Shown here: positions 55,272 to 63,061 of the stretch, piece by piece
Layout of the letters: each line of letters opens with the position of its first letter
How positions within the stretch are numbered: the stretch's first letter is position 1
From: Alphaproteobacteria bacterium
Lineage (GTDB): Bacteria; Pseudomonadota; Alphaproteobacteria; Rhodobacterales; Rhodobacteraceae
Direction of reading: 5' to 3'
DNA: 64,000 bases
Assembly: GCA_030425925.1 (NCBI GenBank)
Contig: JAUHZO010000003.1
Location: 62,001 to 126,000, forward strand
Made by a program: the position numbers and the translations under genes
The notes under the pieces: model-generated
The model's input: the letters and a program-made list of their open reading frames with translations, nothing else
Told to the model about the DNA's origin: nothing
Database searches by the model: none

Positions 55272-56246
55272 GTGATACGTTTGATCGCAGCGACACTGGC
55301 GCTGGCGGTGCTGTGGTCCGGGTGGTGGGGCTATGCCGCCTACCGGCTGAAAACCGGGGTCGAGACCTGGTTTGCCGAGCGTCGCGCCGAAGGCTGGGAG
55401 GCACAGCATGCCCGGATGCGCCTGCGCGGCTTTCCCAACCGGCTGGACCTGACCCTGGACGACCTGCTGCTGGCCGATCCGCGATCGGGGCTGGTCTGGG
55501 AGGCGCCGTTCTTCCAGATCATGTCGCTGAGCTACAAGCCCGGGCACGTGATCCTGGTCTGGCCCGACCGCCAGGCGCTGACCACGGCTTCGGGGCGGCA
55601 AGAGATCACCTCGGACGGGCTGCGCGCCAGCGTGGTAAGCCGCGACGGCGTGATCCTTCGCGCCAATCTGGAGGCCGAGGTGCTGAACATCGCGGGCCCC
55701 GAGCGCAGCCTTGCGCTGGCCGGCGTGACCGCGGGGGCCCTGCAGGATGAGGGGACGCAGGATCTTTACCGGCTGGGGCTGAGCGCCGAAGCGCTGGCCC
55801 GCGACCGCGCCGCGCTGCTGCCCGTGGGCCCGGACCGGCTGGACGGGCTCAAGGCGCAGGTCGCCGTCACCTTCGACCGGCCCTGGCCGCTGGACGTCCT
55901 GCCCGGCCCGCGGCCGCAGCCGGAGCGGATCGACCTGCGACTGGCCGAATACCGCGACCGCGGGCTGGAGCTGAAACTGGCCGGCGCGGTCACGGTGGAC
56001 AAGACCGGCACCCCCGAGGGCGAGATGACCTTGAAGGCGGTGAACTGGCGCGAGATGCTGGACCAGGCCGAAGCGGCCGGGCGGCTGTCCGGGCAGATGA
56101 CGCGCATGCTGGACGGCGCGCTGGGGCTGGCGGCGGGGCTCAGCGGCAATCGCGCAACGCTGGACCTGCCGCTGGTGCTGCGCGACGGGCAGGTGACGCT
56201 GGGCGGCATTCCGGTTGCCGGCACGCCGGACCTGCGCCTGCCCTGA
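55272..56246 (+). CDS. DUF2125 protein, membrane-anchored
   Basis: A 324-residue protein with an N-terminal hydrophobic anchor or signal (LIAATLALAVLWSGWWGYAAYRL), then long beta-strand-rich sequence as in DUF2125: GWEAQHARMRLRGFPNRLDLTLDDL, PFFQIMSLSYKPGHVILVWP and the closing QVTLGGIPVAGTPDLRLP. The family is restricted to alphaproteobacteria and its function is unknown; the fold suggests a periplasmic beta-rich scaffold. A GTG at 55272 with AGGGGGCAGG upstream is the best start. Confidence 0.85.
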   Translation: MIRLIAATLALAVLWSGWWGYAAYRLKTGVETWFAERRAEGWEAQHARMRLRGFPNRLDLTLDDLLLADPRSGLVWEAPFFQIMSLSYKPGHVILVWPDRQALTTASGRQEITSDGLRASVVSRDGVILRANLEAEVLNIAGPERSLALAGVTAGALQDEGTQDLYRLGLSAEALARDRAALLPVGPDRLDGLKAQVAVTFDRPWPLDVLPGPRPQPERIDLRLAEYRDRGLELKLAGAVTVDKTGTPEGEMTLKAVNWREMLDQAEAAGRLSGQMTRMLDGALGLAAGLSGNRATLDLPLVLRDGQVTLGGIPVAGTPDLRLP

Positions 56247-56308
56247 ACCCTTGCATCGCGGGCCTGCCCGTCGAATGATGGCTCCGACCCTGCCGCAGGA
56301 GACCCACC

Positions 56309-57580
56309 TTGGACCCGCTTGGACACCGCATCACCGACAAGCGCGACGATCTGGTCGCGCTGACGCAGGACCTGATCCGCATTCCCACGCTGAATCCGCC
56401 CGGCGAAAACTATGCCGCGATCTGCGACTTCCTGAAGGCGCGGCTGGAACCGCGCGGCTTTGCCGTCACGCTGGTCCGCGCCGAGGGCGCGCCGGGCGAC
56501 AGCGACCGCTACCCGCGCTGGAACCTCGTGGCGCGGCGCGACGGGACGCGCCCGGGCGAGTGTGTGCATTTCAACTCGCACACCGACGTGGTCGAGGTGG
56601 GCCATGGCTGGACCCGCGATCCCTTTGGCGGCGACCTGGACGAGGGCCGGATCTATGGTCGTGGGGCCTGCGACATGAAAGGCGGGCTGGCGGCCTCGAT
56701 CATCGCGGTCGAGGCGTTCCTGGAAGAGCACCCCGATTTCGCCGGCGCGATCGAGATCAGCGGCACGGCGGACGAGGAATCCGGCGGCTATGGCGGCGTC
56801 GCCTACCTGGCGGAACAAGGCTGGTTCGATCCCGCCCGGGTGCAGCATGTCATCATCCCCGAACCGCTCAACAAGGACCGTATCTGCCTGGGCCATCGCG
56901 GCGGCTGGTGGGCCGAGATCGAGACCAGGGGCGAGATCGCCCATGGCTCCATGCCGTTCCTGGGCGATTGCGCGGTGCGCCACATGGGCGCGGTGCTGCA
57001 GGCCTTCGAGGACAAGCTCTTTCCCGCCATGGCCGCGCGGCATACCGAGATGCCCGTGGTACCCGACGGCGCGCGGCAATCCACCATGAACATCAACGCG
57101 ATCCATGGTGGTCAGCCGGAATACGGCCCCGACTTCACCGGCCTGCCCGCCCATTGCGTGCCCGACAGCTGCCGCATCACCATCGACCGCCGGTTCCTGA
57201 TCGAAGAGGGGCTGGACGCGACGCAGGCCGAGATCGTCGCCCTGCTGGACGAATTGAAGGCCACACGCCCGCGGTTCGACTACGAAATCCGCGAGATCAA
57301 CCGCGTGATCCCCTCGATGACCGACCGTGATGCGCCGGTGGTGACAACCGTGACGCAGGCGATCCGCGACGTGCTGGGGCGCGATCCCGAGTACGTCGCC
57401 TCGCCCGGATCGTATGACCAGAAGCATATCGACCGGATCGGCAAGCTGAAGAACTGCATCGCCTACGGCCCCGGCGTGCTGGAACTGGCGCACAAGCCGG
57501 ATGAATGGGTGGGGGTCGACGACATGCTGGACAGCGCGCGCGTCATGGCGCGGTCGCTGCAGGCCTTGCTGCTGCCCTGA
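56309..57580 (+). CDS. M20-family peptidase (ArgE/DapE type)
   Basis: A 423-residue zinc deacylase. HFNSHTDVVEVGHGWTRDPF (metal His and Asp), RGACDMKGGLAASIIAVEA, ISGTADEESGGYGGVAYL (catalytic Glu pair) and SPGSYDQKHIDRIG identify the family. Close relatives are annotated as acetylornithine or succinyl-diaminopimelate deacylases, but no arg or dap genes are near. The start is TTG at 56309 (GCAGGAG upstream), an uncommon codon here. Confidence 0.88.
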   Translation: MDPLGHRITDKRDDLVALTQDLIRIPTLNPPGENYAAICDFLKARLEPRGFAVTLVRAEGAPGDSDRYPRWNLVARRDGTRPGECVHFNSHTDVVEVGHGWTRDPFGGDLDEGRIYGRGACDMKGGLAASIIAVEAFLEEHPDFAGAIEISGTADEESGGYGGVAYLAEQGWFDPARVQHVIIPEPLNKDRICLGHRGGWWAEIETRGEIAHGSMPFLGDCAVRHMGAVLQAFEDKLFPAMAARHTEMPVVPDGARQSTMNINAIHGGQPEYGPDFTGLPAHCVPDSCRITIDRRFLIEEGLDATQAEIVALLDELKATRPRFDYEIREINRVIPSMTDRDAPVVTTVTQAIRDVLGRDPEYVASPGSYDQKHIDRIGKLKNCIAYGPGVLELAHKPDEWVGVDDMLDSARVMARSLQALLLP

Positions 57581-57628
57581 AGGCCGGGTCCGGGAGGTCC
57601 CGGCGCAAGGCCGGGACTGCGGACGGCG

Positions 57629-58291
57629 TCACCGCAGGAGCCAGCCAAAGGCCCGCCGCAGGAAGGCCTGCGCATCCGTGGTCACCGGCGTGCCGTGAGC
57701 CATCAGGACACGCTGAACAGGCCGGTCCAGCAGGTCCTCGACGGTGGCGCGCGCCTGCGCCCGGTCGCGCAGGGCCAGGCGGAACTTGCGCGGCACCCGA
57801 GGTTCCGGGCCGGTCATGCCGTCGAGCCGCGCCACCAGCGCGCGCCAGCCGGTGTACCAGCCCGGTGGCATCTGCTGCAGCAGGTCGCAGAACAGCACCG
57901 TCCCGCTGGGCGCGTGATACAGCACCACCTCGTCGGCAATCGCCGTGCGGATCAAAGCCGCCGACAGGCCGTCGCCCCAATCCGGGGCCCGGGCCTCGCC
58001 AAAGACCTGCAGCCCGGCCATGCCGGGCGCGCCCCAGGCCTCGGCCCCGTCACAGGCATCGCGCCAGGCCTGCAGCCAGGTGTCATGCAGCCGCGAGGGC
58101 GCCACGATCCATCGCACCGGGCCAAGCTCCGCGATCTGGGCGCGCAGCGCATCCGTCGGGGCCACCGGCGACCAGAGCACCAGCCCGCCCCCGGCCGCGA
58201 TCACGGCCATGCGGGTCGGGTAGTGAAACCCCGCCGCCGCGACCACCTCTGGCCCGTCCGCGATCCAGATCCCGTCGGCAAACCGCTCCAT
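57629..58291 (-). CDS. DUF4336 family protein
   Basis: A 220-residue protein: MERFADGIWIADGPEVVAAAGFHYPTRMAVIAAGGGLVLWSPV, then RWIVAPSRLHDTWLQAWRDA and LYHAPSGTVLFCDLLQQMPPGW. This is DUF4336, which resembles the metallo-beta-lactamase fold but lacks the HxHxDH zinc motif. Function is unknown. The ATG at 58291 follows the family length; palindromic element E2 lies 22 bp upstream. Confidence 0.82.
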   Translation of the reverse strand: MERFADGIWIADGPEVVAAAGFHYPTRMAVIAAGGGLVLWSPVAPTDALRAQIAELGPVRWIVAPSRLHDTWLQAWRDACDGAEAWGAPGMAGLQVFGEARAPDWGDGLSAALIRTAIADEVVLYHAPSGTVLFCDLLQQMPPGWYTGWRALVARLDGMTGPEPRVPRKFRLALRDRAQARATVEDLLDRPVQRVLMAHGTPVTTDAQAFLRRAFGWLLR

Positions 58292-58313
58292 CCTGTCCCC
58301 CCCTTCCGGCGCG

Positions 58314-58376
58314 CTGCGGGACGGCGGGCGGGGCGACGTTCCGGCCCCGGGGCCGGGACGAGCGCCGTCCGGCGTC
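58314..58376. repeat. Composite palindromic element, copy 2
   Basis: Flanks TGCGGGACGGCGGGCGGGGC and GCGCCGTCCGGCGTCAC match copy 1 at 43993-44055. The core is different: CGTTCCGGCCCC pairs over 12 bp with GGGGCCGGGACG. It lies in the divergent region between the DUF4336 gene and the solute-binding protein gene. Confidence 0.65.
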
Positions 58377-58446
58377 ACGCAATCCTTGCAACGCCACGAC
58401 TTTCGCACAACACTTTCCGAAAACAACACCATCAGGGAGAAGACCC

Positions 58447-59910
58447 ATGTTCCGCCTCACGCTTGTTGCCGCGCTTCTGTCCAGCGCCGCTTACGCCCAG
58501 TCGACCGAGATCACCATCGGCCGCCAGCTGGAGCCGCCGCATCTCGACCCGACCTCTGCCGCCGCCGCCGCCATCGACGAGGTCGTCTACACCAACGTCT
58601 TCGAAGGCCTGACGAAGTTCACCGAGTCCGGCGCCGTCGTGCCGGGCCTGGCGCAAAGCTGGGAGATCAGCGAGGACGGGCTGACCTACACCTTCGCGCT
58701 GGCCACCGGCGTCACCTTTCATGACGGCACCGCGATGGATGCCGAGGACGTCAAGTTCAGCCTCGACCGCGCCCGCGCCGAGGACAGCCAGAACGCGCAG
58801 AAGGCGTTGTTTGCCGGCATCGCGGATGTCACCGTGATCGACCCGGCCACCGTGCAGGTCACGCTGTCCCAGCCCGATGGCAATTTCCTGTTCAACATGG
58901 CCTGGGGCGACGCGGTGATCGTCGCGCCCGAGTCGATCGACGCCATCAAGCAGACCCCCATCGGCACCGGCCCCTTCAAGTTCGAGGCATGGCGCCAGGG
59001 CGATTCCATCACGCTGGTGCAGAACCCCGATTACTGGGGCGAGATGCCGGCGCTGACGCGGGCGACGATCAAGTACATCTCGGACCCGACCGCCGCCTTT
59101 GCCGCGATGATGGCGCAGGACATCGACGCCTTTTCCGGCTTCCCCGCGCCCGAGAACCTGCCGCTTTTCGAAGCCGATCCGCGCTTCCAGGTGCTGGTGG
59201 GATCGACCGAGGGCGAGACGATCCTGTCGACCAACAACAAGATGCCGCCGCTCGACAACGTGCTGGTGCGCCAGGCGATTGCACATGCCATCGACCGGCA
59301 GGCGATCATCGACGGCGCGATGTTCGGCCTCGGCACCCCGATCGGCACGCATTTCGCCCCGCACAACCCGGCCTATGTCGATCTGACCGGCAATTCCGCC
59401 TATGATCCCGAGAAGTCCAGGGCGCTGCTGGCCGAGGCCGGGCTGCCCGACGGCTTCACCACCACGCTGAAACTGCCCCCGCCCTCTTACGCGCGGCGCG
59501 GCGGCGAGATCGTCGCGGCCCAGCTGCGCGCGGTTGGGATCGAGACCGAGATCACCAATCTCGAATGGGCGCAATGGCTGGAGGAAGTGTTCCGCGGCAA
59601 GGATTTCGGCCTGACCATCGTCAGCCATACCGAGCCGTTCGACATCGGCATCTATGCGCGGCCGGACTATTACTTCCAGTATGACAACCCGGACTTCCAG
59701 GCGTTGATGCAGACGCTGACCGGCACCACGGATCCGGACGCCCGCATGGAACTGCTGGCGCAGGCGCAGACCATGATTTCCGAGGACTATGTCAACGGCT
59801 ACCTGTTCCAGCTGGGGGCCGCCACCGTGGCCGATGCCCGCCTGGAAGGTCTGTGGCAGAACGCCCCGACGCAGGCCACCGACCTCACCGGCATCCGCTG
59901 GACCGAGTGA
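58447..59910 (+). CDS. ABC transporter substrate-binding protein, peptide/family 5
   Basis: A 487-residue periplasmic binding protein for oligopeptides or similar solutes. Signal peptide MFRLTLVAALLSSAAYAQS. Family 5 signatures are FTESGAVVPGLAQSWEISED, FHDGTAMDAEDVKFSLDRA, PIGTGPFKFEAW and LVRQAIAHAIDRQAI. Such genes usually precede permease genes, but here it ends in a palindrome array before the convergent glnD, so it is an orphan in this window. ATG at 58447. Confidence 0.93.
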   Translation: MFRLTLVAALLSSAAYAQSTEITIGRQLEPPHLDPTSAAAAAIDEVVYTNVFEGLTKFTESGAVVPGLAQSWEISEDGLTYTFALATGVTFHDGTAMDAEDVKFSLDRARAEDSQNAQKALFAGIADVTVIDPATVQVTLSQPDGNFLFNMAWGDAVIVAPESIDAIKQTPIGTGPFKFEAWRQGDSITLVQNPDYWGEMPALTRATIKYISDPTAAFAAMMAQDIDAFSGFPAPENLPLFEADPRFQVLVGSTEGETILSTNNKMPPLDNVLVRQAIAHAIDRQAIIDGAMFGLGTPIGTHFAPHNPAYVDLTGNSAYDPEKSRALLAEAGLPDGFTTTLKLPPPSYARRGGEIVAAQLRAVGIETEITNLEWAQWLEEVFRGKDFGLTIVSHTEPFDIGIYARPDYYFQYDNPDFQALMQTLTGTTDPDARMELLAQAQTMISEDYVNGYLFQLGAATVADARLEGLWQNAPTQATDLTGIRWTE

Positions 59911-60233
59911 CATCGCGCCCCGGGTGCCCCCCCTCCCCCCGGTAGGGGGAAGGCTGGGGAGGGGCTTCGGAAAGAAGCGACGCGCACCCTCCCCACCCCG
60001 CGCAACGTGCCCCTTCTCCCCTCGGGGGAGAGGGCTGGGGCGAGGGGGAGCACGACAAAAAGCGCAACGTCCCCAACCCACACAACGCACCCCCTCCCCC
60101 TTGCAGGGGGAGGGCTGGGGAGGGGGTTGCCAGACCAAAGGCGCACCCTGCCCACCCCGCGCAACGCGCCCCCTCTCCCCTCGGGGGAGAGGGCCGGGGT
60201 GAGGGGAAACACGATACGGCCCCGGCGCGAAAC
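59911..60233. repeat. Array of four GC-rich palindromic repeats between convergent genes
   Basis: This 323-bp gap holds no gene. Four hairpin units begin near 59927, 60010, 60090 and 60169 (spacing 83, 80 and 79 bp). Each has a CCCTC-rich arm (for example CCCCTCTCCCCTC) pairing with GGGGGAGAGGG, then GGCTGGGGNGAGGGG. Units are preceded by a lead-in close to CGCAACGCGC. A fifth copy lies at 32682-32728. Likely a REP-like array that may also terminate transcription or bind protein. Confidence 0.7.
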
Positions 60234-63059
60234 CTACCCGCCGTTGGCGCGTTCCACCCCGGCCTCGATGGCCTCGCGCAGCTTGCGTTCCAGCGCGCGC
60301 TGCTTGGAGTCCGAGTGCATTTTCAGCCCGAACATGTCCTTGACGTAGAACGCGTCCACCACCTGTTCGCCATAGGTCGCCACCACGGCCGAAGCGATGT
60401 AGACATTCGCATTGGCCAGCGTGCGCGTCAGATCGTAAAGCAGGCCGGGACGGTCGCGGGTGTCCACCTCGATGATCGTGTAGATTTCCGAGCCCTCGTT
60501 GTCGAAGGTGATATGCGTGGGCACGCGGAACGCCTTTTCGCGCTTCTTCAGCTTGTCCTTCGACCGGATCGCCTCGCGCGGGAGCACGTCGCCGCGCAGT
60601 GTCTTGCGGATCATGTCGCGCAGGCGGGGGATGCGGGTGTCCTCGTAAGGCGCGCCCTCGCTGTCCTGGATCCAGAAGGCGGCGGTGGCATAGCCGTCCT
60701 TGGTGGTGAACGTCCGCGCGTCGACGATGTTCGCCCCCGACAGCGCCAGCGCCCCCGCAAGGCGCGAAAAGATGCCGGGATGGTCCTGCAGGGCAAAGCA
60801 GACGCGGGTGGCGTCGCGGTCTTCGTCGGGATGGATGTCGATGCGGATCTCGTCATCGGCAATGCCGCGCAGCAGCCCGGCAAAGACCGCATGAGCGGTG
60901 ACGTGCAGGCCCTGCCAGTAGGGATCGTAATGCCGCGCGGTTTCCGCATCGAGGTCGGCAGCGGACCAGTCGGGCAGGCGCTCGCCCAGAAGACGGCGCG
61001 CCTCGGCCCCGCGATTCTCGCGGTTGAGCGCCTCCATCCCGTCTTCCAGCGCCCGCCGGGTCTGGCGGTAGAGCGCGCGCAACAGCGCCGCCTTCCAGTT
61101 GTTCCAGGTCTCGGGCCCCACGCCGCGGATGTCGCAGACCGTCAGCACGCAGAGCAGGTCCAGCCGCTCGCGCGTCTGCACCGCCTTGGCAAAGTCGCGC
61201 ACCGTGCGCGGATCGGCGATATCGCGTTTCTGCGCCATGTCCGACATCAGCAGGTGGTAGCGCACCAGCCATTCGACCGTCGCGCATTCGTCCTTGTCCA
61301 ACCCCAGCCGCGGCGCCACCTTGCGCGCGATCTTGGCACCGAGGATCGAATGATCCTCCTTCCGGCCCTTGCCGATGTCATGCAGCAGCAGCGCCACGTA
61401 CAAAACCCGCCGGTTCACCCCCGCCTTCAGGATGGTGGAGGCGACGGGCAGTTCCTCGGTCAGGTTGCCATGTTCGATCTCGGACAGGTGCCAGAGGCAC
61501 TGGATGGTGTGTTCGTCCACCGTGTAGTGGTGGTACATGTTGAACTGCATCATCGCCACGATGGGCGCGAATTCCGGGATGAAGGCCGACAGCACGCCCA
61601 GTTCGTTCATCCGGCGCAGCGCGCGGTCGGGATTGCCATGTGCCAGCAGCAGGTCGAGAAACACCCGCTGGGCCTCGGGATCGCGGCGCATGCTTTCGTC
61701 AATCAGGTGCAGGTTGGCCTTGACCAGCCGCATCGCCTCCGGGTGGATCAGCAGGCCGGTGCGCAGAGCCTCTTCGAACAGCCGCAAGAGGTTCATCTTG
61801 CTGGCCAGAAGGGTACGATCGTCGGCGATGGCCAGACGATTGTGCACCACGCGATAGCCGTCGGCCACCCGCGGCTGGCGCTGGAAGATGCGCACCAGCA
61901 ACGGCGCGTCCTTGCGGTGATCGGCTTCAAGCGAGGTCAGGAAGATGCGCACCAGCAACGGCGCGTCCTTGCGGTGATCGGCTTCAAGCGAGGTCAGGAA
62001 GATGCGGGTCAGATCGCCCACCGCGGTGGCGTGGCGGAAATAGTCCTGCATGAACCATTCCACCGCCCGCCGGCCGCCCTTGTCGTCATAGCCCATGCGG
62101 CCCGCCACATCGACCTGCATGTCAAAGCTCAGCTGCTCATGCGCGCGGCCCGCGGCCAGGTGCAGATGGCAACGCACCGCCCAGAGAAAGCGTTCGGCCT
62201 GCAGGAAGGTCTCGTATTCCTCGGGCCGGAACACGCCGTTGCGCGCCAGTTCCTTGATGTCGTCGGTACGGTTGACGTATTTGGCGATCCAGTACAGCGA
62301 TTGCAGGTCGCGCAGCCCGCCCTTGCCCTCCTTGACGTTGGGCTCCACCATGTAGCGCTGGCCCTGCTTTTCGTGCCGCGCATCGCGTTCTTCCAGCTTG
62401 GCCGCGATGAATTCGCGTTCGGTGCCCTGGAACAGCTCTTGCCAGAGCCGCGTGTCCAGTTCGTCCGCAAGCGGCGCGTCGCCCACCAGAAAGCGGCTTT
62501 CCAGCATGGCGGTGCGGATGGTGAAATCCTCGCCCCCGAGGCGCAGGCAATCGCTGACGGTGCGGGCGCTGTGGCCCACCTTCAGCTTGAGATCCCACAG
62601 GATGTACAGCATCGATTCGATGACGCTTTCGGCCCAGGCGGTGATCTTGTAGGGCGTCAGGAACAGCAGATCGACGTCCGAAAACGGTGCCATCTCGCCG
62701 CGGCCATAGCCCCCGACGGCCAGCACCGCGAGGCGTTCGGCCTCGGTGGGGTTGGGCAGGCGGTGCAGGCGGTGGGCGGCGATGTCGAAGGCGGTGCGGA
62801 CCAGCCCGTCGGTCAGCCAGGTATAGGCCCGCGTGGTGCGGCGCGCGCCAAAGGGCGTTTCGGCCAGGGCCTCGGCGATCACCTCGCGTCCGGTCTTGCG
62901 GGCCTCCGACAGGCGGCGCACGACGATCTTGCGCACGGCGCTTTCGGTCATGCTGTCCAGCGCGTCGATCTCGGCCAGGATGGCGGTACGTTGCGCTTCG
63001 GGGTCAAAGATCGCGCCCGCGGGCGCGATCAGGTCGTCCGGCAAGATGTCGAGCGACAC
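60234..63059 (-). CDS. glnD: PII uridylyltransferase / uridylyl-removing enzyme
   Basis: A 941-residue bifunctional nitrogen sensor. The nucleotidyltransferase motif GGYGRGEMAPFSDVDLLFL is near residues 116-134. The HD domain (about 460-600) has YTVDEHTIQCLWHLSEIEHG and LLHDIGKGRKEDHSI. Two C-terminal ACT domains (about 735-815 and 850-930) sense glutamine: GIFSRLAGALALSGANIVDA and PGLLYDLTRTLANANVYIAS. An exact 19-residue duplication (about 355-392) lengthens it. It modifies PII proteins to control glutamine synthetase and Ntr genes. Confidence 0.95.
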   Translation of the reverse strand: MSLDILPDDLIAPAGAIFDPEAQRTAILAEIDALDSMTESAVRKIVVRRLSEARKTGREVIAEALAETPFGARRTTRAYTWLTDGLVRTAFDIAAHRLHRLPNPTEAERLAVLAVGGYGRGEMAPFSDVDLLFLTPYKITAWAESVIESMLYILWDLKLKVGHSARTVSDCLRLGGEDFTIRTAMLESRFLVGDAPLADELDTRLWQELFQGTEREFIAAKLEERDARHEKQGQRYMVEPNVKEGKGGLRDLQSLYWIAKYVNRTDDIKELARNGVFRPEEYETFLQAERFLWAVRCHLHLAAGRAHEQLSFDMQVDVAGRMGYDDKGGRRAVEWFMQDYFRHATAVGDLTRIFLTSLEADHRKDAPLLVRIFLTSLEADHRKDAPLLVRIFQRQPRVADGYRVVHNRLAIADDRTLLASKMNLLRLFEEALRTGLLIHPEAMRLVKANLHLIDESMRRDPEAQRVFLDLLLAHGNPDRALRRMNELGVLSAFIPEFAPIVAMMQFNMYHHYTVDEHTIQCLWHLSEIEHGNLTEELPVASTILKAGVNRRVLYVALLLHDIGKGRKEDHSILGAKIARKVAPRLGLDKDECATVEWLVRYHLLMSDMAQKRDIADPRTVRDFAKAVQTRERLDLLCVLTVCDIRGVGPETWNNWKAALLRALYRQTRRALEDGMEALNRENRGAEARRLLGERLPDWSAADLDAETARHYDPYWQGLHVTAHAVFAGLLRGIADDEIRIDIHPDEDRDATRVCFALQDHPGIFSRLAGALALSGANIVDARTFTTKDGYATAAFWIQDSEGAPYEDTRIPRLRDMIRKTLRGDVLPREAIRSKDKLKKREKAFRVPTHITFDNEGSEIYTIIEVDTRDRPGLLYDLTRTLANANVYIASAVVATYGEQVVDAFYVKDMFGLKMHSDSKQRALERKLREAIEAGVERANGG
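61883..62006. repeat. Exact 57-bp tandem duplication inside glnD
   Basis: Bases 61883-61939 are repeated exactly at 61940-61996, followed by the first 10 bases of a third copy to 62006. The translated unit is RIFLTSLEADHRKDAPLLV, present twice in a row. The reading frame is preserved (57 = 3 x 19). It lies between the nucleotidyltransferase and HD domains. The lack of divergence indicates a recent slippage event or an assembly artefact. Confidence 0.9.
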
Positions 63060-63061
63060 GG

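Noticed and set aside
57505-59910. An 801-residue N-terminally extended solute-binding protein
   Set aside because: The extension is out-of-frame read-through of the DUF4336 antisense strand; a signal peptide begins exactly at the ATG at 58447.
59911-60233. CRISPR array
   Set aside because: The repeats are about 80 bp apart but are GC-rich hairpins with related, not unique, intervening sequence; there are no cas genes.
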